From assembly GCA_021780075.1 (NCBI GenBank), contig JAJXZL010000044.1, forward strand, positions 1-64,000: DNA of 64,000 bases, given 5' to 3'. This DNA is from Acidobacteriota bacterium (GTDB lineage: Bacteria > Acidobacteriota > Terriglobia > Terriglobales > Acidobacteriaceae). This document shows, piece by piece, positions 1 to 9,281 of the stretch. A program made the translations under genes and the position numbers. The notes under the pieces are model-generated. The model did no database searches, had not been told where the DNA came from, and saw nothing but the letters and a program-made list of their open reading frames with translations. Position 1 is the stretch's first letter. Every line of letters begins with the position of its first letter.

Positions 1-626
1 CGGATGATCCGGCTCCATTGATTGCGATAGCCGGAGTCGGTGAGCAGGCCAACGGTCACTCCGCCGTGTGTGCGAAAGCCAGCCGCGGGAAAATACTCGT
101 GCAGCGCCCCGCCTTTGCAATCCGCGTGGTCGAAACTCCAGAGTTTTGCGGGTGCCGCTTCCGGCTCCATGCGATTCGTTATTTGGTAAATCAGGGAGTA
201 CATGTCTTCCTGACGCAACTGAATCGTCTTTTTCACCACCTGCGAAGGAAGAACTTCGTACATGACCTGGACAAAGACGGTTGTGCGCAGGTTCGCGAGT
301 TGCATTTCTCCGCTGAGACTCACGTGCGTGCGATCTCCGCTCCACGTGGTGGCCTTCCAGTCATCGACCCGGTCTTCAAGGCTGTGCTCGCTGTTCTGGA
401 AGATCGCGGAGAATTCTCCGCCTTGATGGTGCCGCGCGATTGCCTGACCACGATAAAGGATCGTCACTCCAAATCCGCCTCCGGCATCGCCAGTCACCTG
501 GAGAGAGACGTGGCCCGTTTCAGGCAATTGAGCAGCATGCAAGGATTCCGGCGCCAGCGTTGCCGCTGTCGCGAGTGCCGAAAGTGCAAGAAATTCGCGG
601 CGGTCCAATTGTCCACGGTCGATCAT
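1..626 (-). CDS. Tat-exported protein of unknown function, C-terminus outside the window
   Basis: The open frame starts at the ATG at 626 and runs off the left edge, so only about 208 N-terminal residues are visible. The start is set by an AGGAG ribosome site 9 bases upstream. Residues 8-32 form a twin-arginine type signal (DRREFLALSALATAA). The rest is beta-rich (HVSLQVTGDAGGGFGVTILYRG near residue 39) with no catalytic motif I recognise. It follows two TPR genes on the same strand after a 77-base gap, so it is probably co-transcribed with them. The export signal is seen directly; the function is unknown. It could be a non-catalytic carbohydrate-binding or glycosidase-like protein, but nothing visible proves that. 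Confidence 0.75.
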   Translation of the reverse strand, partial: MIDRGQLDRREFLALSALATAATLAPESLHAAQLPETGHVSLQVTGDAGGGFGVTILYRGQAIARHHQGGEFSAIFQNSEHSLEDRVDDWKATTWSGDRTHVSLSGEMQLANLRTTVFVQVMYEVLPSQVVKKTIQLRQEDMYSLIYQITNRMEPEAAPAKLWSFDHADCKGGALHEYFPAAGFRTHGGVTVGLLTDSGYRNQWSRII

Positions 627-703
627 CTTTTGTTGCTCCTGGAATTGTGTGGAACTGTCCAATTGAGTCCGCAGTCTCTGTAAAGAGAAGGATTGGAGCA
701 CGC

Positions 704-2278
704 TTACGGCTGGGCTGCAGACGCTGCCGGGGTCTGCGGCTGGAAACTGGTGCCTCGTTCGCGTTGTTTGTGGAGCTCATTGTTGCGTTGCGCATTCACC
801 AGAGCGCGGGTTTGCTGCGCTTCCTTTTCGGCTTTGGCGTTCAGGCCCAGATGCGCATAGGCCCGGCTCAACTGATAGTGGGCGGACACGGATTGAGGAT
901 TCAACACGATGACATGCTCGAGCGCCTGACGAGCCTGCGACCAGTCCTGACGTGCGCTGTAGAGCTTGCCGAGTTCATAAAACGGATCGGGTGACTTGGG
1001 CTCGATTTGTGCTGCCTTTTCAAGCGCAACGATAGCCTCCTGCTCGCGTCCCAGACGGCTGGCCAGCAGTCCAAAATAATATTCGAGCAGGTAATGGCCG
1101 GGGAGCTTCTCGCGCGCCGATTCAAGAATGCGAATGGCCTCAACATCGTTGGCCTGGCGAGCATAGGTCTGCGCTAGTCCCACATAAGCGACATCCAGTT
1201 GTGGATCGGCAACGAGCGCAGCCTGGAAGGCATCTCGCGCTTCGTCATAGTTTCCCTTGACCATCTCAACCGCGCCCAAGCGCAGTTGGAGGGGTACGGT
1301 CGAAGAGGTATACCCAAGGCCGGACTGGACAACCTGAATCGCCTCGTCGTAGCGGTCCAAGTCCATCAGCAGACGCGTGTAATCGAGCGTTCGGTCCGGG
1401 TTAGAGGGGTCTGCCACGACAGCGGCACGATAGGCTTCCAGCGCCTCAGGCATCTTCTGCTGCATCTCGAATGCCAGGCCGAGAAACGTGAGTGTGTCCG
1501 CATGCTTGGGCCGCTCAGTATGCAAGGTGGTTAGAAGCGCGGATGCTTCGGCCGACTGCCCGTCATACAGTAATGCGAGCGCCAGATTATAGCGGTTCTC
1601 CCATGTCGGATTGAGCGCAGCAATTCGTCGGAAGCAGTGGGCAGACTCAGCATAAAGTGCATGCTGGCTGAGAAGAACCGCAATCTGATATTCCCTTTCC
1701 GACGAGATCTGACCGGCATTTTCCAATTGCTCGATACGCCTGGCGGCCTCGTCTGCATGCCCTGTACGAATCTCTGCTTCGACCAGACTCGCACCGGCCT
1801 CCGGATCGTTGTCGACTAACTTCCCTGCGCGAGAGGCCTCCGCGAGCGCTTTCGCATCATTGTTCGTGGCGAACGCAAGCAGCAAAAGATAGAAATGGGC
1901 AAAATTGTCGTTGGGGTCCAGGCGAGATGCTTCACGTAACTCAGATTCCGCGTGGGCGTAATCTTTCAGATTAAAAAGATTGAAACCTAGATTCCTATGC
2001 GGCGCAGCCTGCAAAGGATCGAGGCGAATTGCACTGCGATAATGGTTGTCGGCTCTCTCGATATGGCCGAGTTTGGTCTCGGTGATTCCCAGAAGATTTT
2101 CGATTGTGGCATTCTGAGGTGCAATGCGATGCGCCTGCTCAAGCTTGACCAGCGCCTGATCGAAGTGGCCTTCGCGAATCAGCTGCACCCCGGCGTCCAT
2201 CTCTGTAGATTGCGCGCGCAACGGAGAGACGCATGCAATGAAAAGAAACGCAGACGCGACGGCTCGATACTGGATCAT
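704..2278 (-). CDS. Exported TPR-repeat protein
   Basis: A 524-residue protein with a cleavable-looking N-terminal signal (about residues 1-23, ending LRAQS), followed almost entirely by tetratricopeptide repeats with the usual spaced Ala/Gly/Tyr/Pro pattern (for example NATIENLLGITETKLGHIE and NLALALLYDGQSAEASALL). TPR solenoids hold proteins together; no enzymatic domain is seen. The tail after residue 490 is charged and Ala/Gln-rich. The ATG overlaps the stop of the upstream TPR gene by four bases (ATGA), so the two are translationally coupled and probably act together in the periplasm. Such exported TPR proteins are abundant in Acidobacteriota; the specific partner is unknown. Confidence 0.85.
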   Translation of the reverse strand: MIQYRAVASAFLFIACVSPLRAQSTEMDAGVQLIREGHFDQALVKLEQAHRIAPQNATIENLLGITETKLGHIERADNHYRSAIRLDPLQAAPHRNLGFNLFNLKDYAHAESELREASRLDPNDNFAHFYLLLLAFATNNDAKALAEASRAGKLVDNDPEAGASLVEAEIRTGHADEAARRIEQLENAGQISSEREYQIAVLLSQHALYAESAHCFRRIAALNPTWENRYNLALALLYDGQSAEASALLTTLHTERPKHADTLTFLGLAFEMQQKMPEALEAYRAAVVADPSNPDRTLDYTRLLMDLDRYDEAIQVVQSGLGYTSSTVPLQLRLGAVEMVKGNYDEARDAFQAALVADPQLDVAYVGLAQTYARQANDVEAIRILESAREKLPGHYLLEYYFGLLASRLGREQEAIVALEKAAQIEPKSPDPFYELGKLYSARQDWSQARQALEHVIVLNPQSVSAHYQLSRAYAHLGLNAKAEKEAQQTRALVNAQRNNELHKQRERGTSFQPQTPAASAAQP

Positions 2279-4203
2279 CGTTTGACTCCCTCGTTTGCGG
2301 CATCATTAGAGGAAGGTCCAGCTAATTTTTCGTTTTTTATGGCGGCCACTTTGGCGAACGCTTGAGCCGCCTCCGCGGTCTTACCCTCGCTGCGAAGGAC
2401 CAGCCCGAGCTGATAGTGCGTGGAGCCGTCGGGATCATGCCCAAGGGCATGCCTCAAGACCGCTTCGGCCCGAGCGTAGTTCTTTTCCATCGCGTATGCC
2501 CGGCCCAGTTGCGGATAGGCGGGCCAGAGATCGGGCTTGCTGCGGATCGCCAACTCGAGATGCGGAATTGCTTCTCCGGCTCGGTCTTCGGCTACAAGAA
2601 CGGCGCCAAGTTCGCCGTTCGCTTCGGGATGGCCTGGATCGAGTTGCAGTTCCCGCATGAGTTCGGGGAGTGCATGGTCTGCATCGCCATGTTTCCAGTA
2701 GAGGTGGCCAAGCCAGAAGTGAACATCGGGAAGGTCAGGATTGGCGGCGGCTACCGCGTGATACTCTTCCAGCGCCTTGTCGTCCTCCTCGCGCGCAACG
2801 TAAAGCTGCCCGAGAAGTTGATGCAACTGGTAAGAATCTGGCGCGATAGCAAACAGCTTTGCAATCTGCGCCATGGAGATTTGACGACGCACAACAACCA
2901 ATTCGTAACGCGCGGAAAGATCTCCCGGATGAAGTGCCAACCAACGAAGAAGAGCGGCCTCGGCTGCTTCATAGCGGTGCTGATGCATCGCGTCCATCGC
3001 TTGGCCAAAGGCATTTTTTGCCTGCTTTTCGATTGGCGGAGCAGGGCCAAGCCGCTCGTAAGCTCGGGAAGCGGCGTCGTCATCCCCTGATCTTGCATAT
3101 AAGCCCGCCAGGGCAACATCTCTTGCGACGCTTGGCGGTTGCATCGCCTTCAGCCTCTGCTCTGCTGCATTACAGAGGCCGAGAAGTTTGGCGCTTGCCC
3201 CATTGGCAGAGATGCGATCGCCCACAGGAAGCCCCAATGCGTCAAGAGCTTCACTTTCGTTAAATTTGAGAGCTTGCTCAATCCGGGAAAGCCCCTCTGG
3301 CAACTGCCCGGAGAGAATCAACAACTCCCCAGAGCGTGCCAGGACGGTTGCCGAATTTGGAGACAGGCTACCCGCCTGCTCAAGCTGCTGCAACGAGGCC
3401 TGCAGTTGAGCTTGATCGAGAAAGACCTCAGCAAGATCGAGATGCGCCTCAACCGAATGCGGATCGCGCAAGATGGCGCGGCGAAGATGCCCTTCGGCCT
3501 TGGGCCAATCGTGCTCGGCAGCGTACAAACCCGCATAGATTCGGTCAGAGATGGCTGTTCCAGCGGAGTCTTCCAATAGCTGCTCCGACTGCTGCTTGGC
3601 GGCCTTGCCGTATGCCTCGCCAAGCGCGAAAAGCAGATCGGGATCGTCAGGAAACTGCGAGGCAGTTTTTCGCAATTGACTCAAAGCCGCATCCATCTGC
3701 CCTTCGTCCCAAAGCGCCGTTCCCAGCCAGCTTTGGGCCAATTTTTCGTTCGGGTCTTGACGAACGGCCTCGCGCAGAAATGTTACTCCCTGGGCAGGCC
3801 GATTCAGCCTCACCGAATCGATTCCGAGCCAGAGGCTCACTCCGCGCATGCCGGGTCTCAACTTTTCGGCTGCGGCCAACGCGCGTGCAGAATCTTCGAA
3901 TTTGGCTTGAGCGTAATAGACCAACCCAAGGTTTACGTACGCTTCGGGTAATCCCGGCTGAAGGCGCAGGACGGTCTGATATTCATGTGCCGCCGCGTCG
4001 AGGCGGCCCTCCTGCTGTGCCTGCTGCGCAGCGCGGAAGTGTTCCTCGACTTGGGCCTGGATATTTGGAGTGCCAGCCTGCGCGATGCCGACTGACGAGA
4101 GCACGCATACTATCGGAATCACTCCAACAGAAAACAGAATTTTCCGGCAGCGGAAGCGAAACATGGATTGATAGTAGTGCACTTTCACGTCACTGAATCC
4201 CAT
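2275..4203 (-). CDS. Exported TPR-repeat protein, first gene of the TPR operon
   Basis: A 642-residue protein with an N-terminal hydrophobic export signal (FSVGVIPIVCVLSSVGIAQA) and at least a dozen TPR units through to the C-terminus (for example LPEAYVNLGLVYYAQAKFED). The ATG at 4203 has an AGGA 7 bases upstream. An in-frame ATG at 4164 would give a more typical signal peptide (MFRFRCRKILFSVG) but has no clear ribosome site, so the start is uncertain by 13 residues. The gene is first in a minus-strand unit with the coupled TPR gene and the Tat protein. A strong hairpin separates it from the TonB receptor gene upstream, so it probably has its own promoter in 4204-4269. A scaffold role is inferred. 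Confidence 0.85.
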   Translation of the reverse strand: MGFSDVKVHYYQSMFRFRCRKILFSVGVIPIVCVLSSVGIAQAGTPNIQAQVEEHFRAAQQAQQEGRLDAAAHEYQTVLRLQPGLPEAYVNLGLVYYAQAKFEDSARALAAAEKLRPGMRGVSLWLGIDSVRLNRPAQGVTFLREAVRQDPNEKLAQSWLGTALWDEGQMDAALSQLRKTASQFPDDPDLLFALGEAYGKAAKQQSEQLLEDSAGTAISDRIYAGLYAAEHDWPKAEGHLRRAILRDPHSVEAHLDLAEVFLDQAQLQASLQQLEQAGSLSPNSATVLARSGELLILSGQLPEGLSRIEQALKFNESEALDALGLPVGDRISANGASAKLLGLCNAAEQRLKAMQPPSVARDVALAGLYARSGDDDAASRAYERLGPAPPIEKQAKNAFGQAMDAMHQHRYEAAEAALLRWLALHPGDLSARYELVVVRRQISMAQIAKLFAIAPDSYQLHQLLGQLYVAREEDDKALEEYHAVAAANPDLPDVHFWLGHLYWKHGDADHALPELMRELQLDPGHPEANGELGAVLVAEDRAGEAIPHLELAIRSKPDLWPAYPQLGRAYAMEKNYARAEAVLRHALGHDPDGSTHYQLGLVLRSEGKTAEAAQAFAKVAAIKNEKLAGPSSNDAANEGVKR

Positions 4204-4269
4204 TGCACGATCCTGTACAGTGTTTTTCTAATCGATTCGCCGTCCTGCTGTCTGGACTGTGCATTGGGC

Positions 4270-4311
4270 AAAAGTAAAATTCTCCCGGACCTCAGTGAAG
4301 AGATCCGGGAG
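4270..4311 (-). terminator. Rho-independent terminator after the GH130-MFS-TonB receptor operon
   Basis: An 8-bp perfect stem (CTCCCGGA at 4282-4289 with TCCGGGAG at 4304-4311) encloses a 14-base loop. Read on the minus strand it is followed by a T-rich tail (AATTTTACTTTT). It lies 55 bases after the TonB receptor stop codon. Confidence 0.7.
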
Positions 4312-4365
4312 TGTTGGGTTGTTTTCAAACGTCGGACGTAACAGGGCTGGTTCGTCCCGTTGCCA

Positions 4366-7300
4366 TCAGAAGGTTACCCGCAGGACGCCCTGGATGTTTC
4401 TTGGGCCATAGGCAAGGCCCGAAGCGTTCCCGAAATTTGTGTTGGTATTAACCAGCGGGCTGCAAGTTTGCGTCAACGAGGCGCTACACGTCACTGACGT
4501 GTCAAAGCCGGTGAAGCGGTGCCGGTTGAAGACGTCGAAAAACTCCACGCGAAAGTTGGTCTGGACCCGTTCGGTAAACATTGGGATGGCCTTGTTGACG
4601 TTGAAGTCCTCGCTGGTGTTGAAGAGTTCGCGCACGCCGAGGGCGCGGGGCGCGTCGCCAAAGGTGAAGTTGGCGGCTGGAGTAAAGGCAGCTTGATTTA
4701 AGAGGCGGCTCTGGCCCCAGACATATTTTCCGTGGAGCGCGTTAAAGCTCTTTCCGGAAACGACGTTGGGGCGGCTGGATGAGCCGGTTGCGCCTTCGCC
4801 TCCTCCAAAGATGCCCGAGGTCCAGCCCGGCGAGGTTACGCTGAGTGGAGTGCCGCTTTGATACTGCTGGACGGCGGCAAGTGTCCATCCACCAGCCAGC
4901 ACGTTGACGACTCGGCTCTGATTGGCGAACTTTTTGCCTTTTCCGAAGGGCAGATCGTAAGTCCAGGCCAGGACGACGCGCTGCGGGATGTCGAACATGC
5001 TGAGGGCCTTTTCAACCTTCAGATTGTAGGTGTTCAGCGCGCCGGAAGTGCCGTTACCTTCCCAGGCGGCCTCGGTCGGATACTCCGAGTCGGCATTGGT
5101 AAGGTTCTTCGACCAACTGTAGTTGGCTAATACGGTCAGCCCGTTGCTGGCCTGCTTGGTTACCTGAACCTGAAGGGCATGGTACGTGTAATCGCCGAAG
5201 GGATCGTCCATGGTCGCGGAATCCACCGTGACGGTTCCATACTGCGGGAAGGGACGCAGTGCCTGAGACACAGTGCCGTTGAATCCGGCATATGGAGCCG
5301 GAACCACGCTCTGGCCCGCGCATGCTGGGTTGCCAACCTGATCGGCAATGTTGACTTGCAAACATGCGCCACGCGCCTGGTTGGCTGGGAGTCCCTGGTT
5401 GGGGTCATGCAGAAATGCCTGCAGGTGGTCGCCATGAGCGCCGACATAGGCCACGTCAACAATGGTCTGGAAGGGCAGCTGGCGCTGCACATCGAGGGTC
5501 CAGTTTTGGATGGTGCCGGGGCGGTCGACTTTCGACTCGAGGAAGAGAGCATTGCCCTGCCCATTCATGACCGTGGGGTCGATGAAGGGAGGCAGCTTGC
5601 CGGGATAGGCAGTGATCTGCGAGAGCACAACAGCCGGGGTCTGAATGCTGGCCGGGGTGGGGTAGGTGTAGCTGGAGAAGAATCCCTGGCTGTCGTTTTC
5701 GGCGAAGCCTCCGATGCGTTGGGTGGAGAAGTAAATGCCGTAGCCGGCGCGGATGACGGTGTTCGGATCAACCGAATAGGCGAGGCCGACGCGAGGGCCA
5801 AAGGCCTTTTTGAAAACCGACTGCGAGGAACTGCCGCCGAGGCGTCCCGGACCGCTGCCTTGGAAGACGTAAGCGCCGGGAAGTCCGCCTGCCCCCTGGT
5901 TCGGCAGGGTTGGGTCTACATATGACATACGGTTATGCGCCTCCGTCACCGGGATTGGCATGTCATAACGCAAGCCAAGGTTTAAGGTAAGCTTGCTGTT
6001 AACCTTCCAGTCGTCAGAGCCGAAGAGGGCAAAATACTTCGCGCGGAATCCATTGATCTGGGGGATGGCAATAAACGCGTTTGACGCTGCACCAAGATAG
6101 AAGCTGGCGTACCCGAAGCCGGAGTTGGTGTCAGTGGGACTGCTGGTGGGGCCGCTGGTGAAATTAAACTGACCGGCGCTGCCGGTGAGCAGGTTGAGGT
6201 TGAACTGCGCCGCGCGGAATTCGCCGCCGAACTTGAAGCTATGACGGCCCTTCTGCCACGAAAGCGCATCGTCATATTGAAAGATGTTGTCGGCGAAGAT
6301 GTTGTTGCCATCGCTCGGGCTGTTGATGCCGCTGCCGGGGTAGTTGAAGTTGAAGCGCGGGAAAACCTGATCGCCTACGCCCTTGAGGCCGAACTTGCTG
6401 GCCCAGTTGCCGCCATACCCGCCCTCCCCCGAAGTTTCATGCCGAAAACGGCGAGTGAAGCCGGCGTTGAAGTGGTTGAGCATGGTGGGCGAGATGAAAA
6501 AATCATAGCCGAGGCGCACGTATTTGTTGCCTTGGATGTTGCCACCGGTGTAAAGCGATCCCAGGCTGGAGGTGCTGACGTATGGCATGTTGCCGGTGAA
6601 GTAACTGCCTGAAATTTTGTTGCGCGCGTTGATGTTCTCGTCCATGCGGATGGACCACATGTCAGCTTGCTCGTGGGCGGTACTGCTGACACCAATGTTG
6701 TAGTAGGGGCTGGCGCCAGTAGCGATGGGCATGACCTTAGAGGCGTTGACAAAGACCGGATCTGGGGACTCGGTGATCTTGTTGTTCGCATAAGGCTGGC
6801 AGGGCTGTCCCTGATTGGCGCCAGTGCAGGTTGAGTAATCGTAGAGGATGTGGGCCTGGAAAGTCTGGCCGTTGACGGTCACGGGGTTTAGAAAGGCCGA
6901 GAAGTCGCCGCCGAGCATGGCCTGAGTGGGCGCCGATTGCACCGATTTCCCGCCATTGACTTGCCGGAAGCCCTCGTAATTAAAGAAAAAGAAGGTCTTG
7001 TCTTTGCCGTTGTACAACCAGGGAACGTGCACCGGCCCTCCGACGCTCGCGCCGAAGTCGTTCTGGGTGTCCATTGGCTTAGTTGTTGTATTCGGGCCGA
7101 AAACGGCGTTCTGGTAGTTGTTGAGCCAGCTGTTGGCATCCAGGACGCGGTTCTTGAGCAGGTCGTACGCCGAGCCGTGAAAGTCGTTTGTTCCTTGCTT
7201 GGAAACGAGATTGACCACGCCGCCGCTTGCGCTTCCAAACTGGGCGTCGAAGGTGTTTGTCATCACCTTGAACTCGGAGACAGCTTCAACGCTGAAGCCA

Positions 7301-7965
7301 TAGGTGACCTGCATGTTGGCCGAGGCGAGCTCGGTGGTGGCGCCGTCGAGCAGGATGTCGCCACCACCCTGTTGTCCGCCGCTGAGCTTAAAGTTTCCAG
7401 AGGGCGGCGAGGAAGGATTGTTGGTCATGGTGCCGGCGAATCCGGGCGAGAGTGCTGCAAACTCGAGCGGGTTTCGGATCTCACCACCGAAGGGCAGCGG
7501 AAGCGATTCCAGTACATGAGGCGACATCGTGAAGCCTTGATCAGAGGATTCAGTCTGAAGGTGCGAGGCATCGCTATTTACGGTGACCGACTGTGTGGCC
7601 GATCCTACGTTCAATGTGGGATTGACGGTCGCCGTACTGCCTACGTACACAGTGATGCCGCTTTGCGTGAATGACTGGAACCCCGGAGAAGTTACTGTCA
7701 GGGTATAGGTACCAGGCGGGAGCTCGGGAAATGTGAACAAGCCCTGATCGCTCGCGATTGCTGTATAGCGACTGCCTGTGCTTGTCTCCGTCAGACCAAG
7801 GGAGGCGCCGGATATACTTGCTCCCGTTGTGTCTTTCACCGAGCCGGTCAATGTACCTCTGCCCGATTGGGCGACGGCGGGGATGCCGGCCATCAGGCAC
7901 AACGTCAACAATAGCCAGACCGCCAGATGCCACGGTCTTTGCGCCGTGCGACTTTTGTGGTTCAT
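4366..7965 (-). CDS. TonB-dependent outer-membrane receptor with carboxypeptidase-like N-terminal domain (Oar-like)
   Basis: A 1,199-residue outer-membrane barrel protein. The start at 7965 is chosen because AAGGAG lies 7 bases upstream and it gives a clean signal peptide (WHLAVWLLLTLCLMAGIPAVAQS); the frame stays open further upstream but would overlap the transporter gene. A carboxypeptidase-regulatory-like beta-sandwich follows the signal (GRGTLTGSVKDTTGASISGA to about residue 125), then a plug region (SLPLPFGGEIRNPLEFAALSPGF), then the large barrel ending in VTF with the terminal aromatic typical of beta-barrel assembly substrates. It is the last gene of the GH130-MFS operon, 26 bases after the transporter, so its ligand is plausibly a mannoside or related oligosaccharide (inference). 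This receptor type is the main glycan importer of Terriglobia. Confidence 0.9.
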   Translation of the reverse strand: MNHKSRTAQRPWHLAVWLLLTLCLMAGIPAVAQSGRGTLTGSVKDTTGASISGASLGLTETSTGSRYTAIASDQGLFTFPELPPGTYTLTVTSPGFQSFTQSGITVYVGSTATVNPTLNVGSATQSVTVNSDASHLQTESSDQGFTMSPHVLESLPLPFGGEIRNPLEFAALSPGFAGTMTNNPSSPPSGNFKLSGGQQGGGDILLDGATTELASANMQVTYGFSVEAVSEFKVMTNTFDAQFGSASGGVVNLVSKQGTNDFHGSAYDLLKNRVLDANSWLNNYQNAVFGPNTTTKPMDTQNDFGASVGGPVHVPWLYNGKDKTFFFFNYEGFRQVNGGKSVQSAPTQAMLGGDFSAFLNPVTVNGQTFQAHILYDYSTCTGANQGQPCQPYANNKITESPDPVFVNASKVMPIATGASPYYNIGVSSTAHEQADMWSIRMDENINARNKISGSYFTGNMPYVSTSSLGSLYTGGNIQGNKYVRLGYDFFISPTMLNHFNAGFTRRFRHETSGEGGYGGNWASKFGLKGVGDQVFPRFNFNYPGSGINSPSDGNNIFADNIFQYDDALSWQKGRHSFKFGGEFRAAQFNLNLLTGSAGQFNFTSGPTSSPTDTNSGFGYASFYLGAASNAFIAIPQINGFRAKYFALFGSDDWKVNSKLTLNLGLRYDMPIPVTEAHNRMSYVDPTLPNQGAGGLPGAYVFQGSGPGRLGGSSSQSVFKKAFGPRVGLAYSVDPNTVIRAGYGIYFSTQRIGGFAENDSQGFFSSYTYPTPASIQTPAVVLSQITAYPGKLPPFIDPTVMNGQGNALFLESKVDRPGTIQNWTLDVQRQLPFQTIVDVAYVGAHGDHLQAFLHDPNQGLPANQARGACLQVNIADQVGNPACAGQSVVPAPYAGFNGTVSQALRPFPQYGTVTVDSATMDDPFGDYTYHALQVQVTKQASNGLTVLANYSWSKNLTNADSEYPTEAAWEGNGTSGALNTYNLKVEKALSMFDIPQRVVLAWTYDLPFGKGKKFANQSRVVNVLAGGWTLAAVQQYQSGTPLSVTSPGWTSGIFGGGEGATGSSSRPNVVSGKSFNALHGKYVWGQSRLLNQAAFTPAANFTFGDAPRALGVRELFNTSEDFNVNKAIPMFTERVQTNFRVEFFDVFNRHRFTGFDTSVTCSASLTQTCSPLVNTNTNFGNASGLAYGPRNIQGVLRVTF

Positions 7966-7991
7966 CGTGTGTCTCCTTTTCAGCATTGTTC

Positions 7992-9281
7992 TCAGGCCTC
8001 CATTGTGTTTCCGGCGAGACTTGCGACGGGGGAGGTGCTGCTGCCCGTCGCGGCCAAACCCCGAAAGATCTGCCCAGCCACCCGGATGGATAACAACTGC
8101 AACAGCGCAATTACCGGTAAGGCATATTTGAGCGCTGCCTTTCCAGACCACCCGTAAGCGATGCCCAGGAACAACCCGCATCCCAGGCAGCGCCCCGCAA
8201 ACAGTCCGAATTCATGGTTGAAGATATATGCGTACTCGTTGCGGCCCTCGAGCCGGGAGACCACATCGATTACCCGAAGCTGGATGGGGTAATACGCGAG
8301 ATCCAGGAGCGGCTTCGCCAGCAGAAGACAGCCGAGAAAGATCAGTACCCCCACCGCGTTAAAGAGCAATGTGTTGGCAAACGATCCGAGGAAGAAAAGG
8401 AGGAGCCCAGCGGAAAAGACGATGATGCGATGCTTGGGGGCTACAATACGACCGGCCATGTACATGATGCAAGCAGAGAAAATGCCGCCGATGGCCTGCG
8501 TGGCACCCAGCGTTCCTTCCTGACCGACCAGCAGCATGATGAGCATGGCTGGTGCCGTGACTATGTATCCCTGCGCCAAACCCTTCAGCAAAGCCAGTTG
8601 GAGCATTTGCCGCCATAGACGATGAAATTGAAAGAAGACGAAGCGCGTATGAATTGGATTGCGGAATTTGCCTCGTTCAAGAATGCCGGCAGCGAGAATC
8701 GTCAGGCCGAACACCACCATCGCAATAATGTGGTAAGCGCGGTTCGCAACCCCGCCTAACCAGCCGTAAACGATGGTGCCGCTGATGAACGCGCCAATGA
8801 GTGCCGGAACTGCGACGCCGGCGAGGGAGGCAATGAAATTCTCCACGCCGTAGAAGTAGTTTCGGTTGTCGTCGTTGGTTGCAGTCAGCGCCAGAAATCC
8901 ACGGTTTGCCCAGAAGATGCCGGTGGCAAGCCCCATAGTGAAGCCCGAAATGGCAACGCCGACAGGAGTGAGGATGCTCAACTCCATCATCAGCATCATT
9001 GCGACTCCTGACAGCAACATCCCGGCAGCGTACAGATGTTTGGCTCCCACGCGACCCAGCAACTTGCCGTTCAAATAAAAGGCCAGCGGCGTGGCTGCGT
9101 AAATGGACAACTGATAGGTAACAACCTTGGCCACCGCGTGCGAGTTTCGCATGACATAGGCAGCCACGAAGACCTCGATGACGGGCAGGACGAGGGCATA
9201 CATCATGTTCGACACCATCAGCACCTGCATGGAGCGGGGGCATTGACGGAAGACGTCGAACTCCTTGCGCAGATGATTCAT
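7992..9281 (-). CDS. MFS-type sugar transporter paired with GH130
   Basis: A 429-residue polytopic membrane protein with about 11-12 hydrophobic segments (for example MQVLMVSNMMYALVLPVIEVFVAAYV near the N-terminus and GVLIFLGCLLLAKPLL near residue 320). Composition and layout fit the major facilitator superfamily, in the YqgE-like group often found beside GH130 phosphorylases. The ATG overlaps the GH130 stop (ATGA), showing translational coupling. The probable role is to bring an oligosaccharide across the inner membrane for cytoplasmic phosphorolysis. Substrate is inferred from the neighbour only. Confidence 0.8.
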   Translation of the reverse strand: MNHLRKEFDVFRQCPRSMQVLMVSNMMYALVLPVIEVFVAAYVMRNSHAVAKVVTYQLSIYAATPLAFYLNGKLLGRVGAKHLYAAGMLLSGVAMMLMMELSILTPVGVAISGFTMGLATGIFWANRGFLALTATNDDNRNYFYGVENFIASLAGVAVPALIGAFISGTIVYGWLGGVANRAYHIIAMVVFGLTILAAGILERGKFRNPIHTRFVFFQFHRLWRQMLQLALLKGLAQGYIVTAPAMLIMLLVGQEGTLGATQAIGGIFSACIMYMAGRIVAPKHRIIVFSAGLLLFFLGSFANTLLFNAVGVLIFLGCLLLAKPLLDLAYYPIQLRVIDVVSRLEGRNEYAYIFNHEFGLFAGRCLGCGLFLGIAYGWSGKAALKYALPVIALLQLLSIRVAGQIFRGLAATGSSTSPVASLAGNTMEA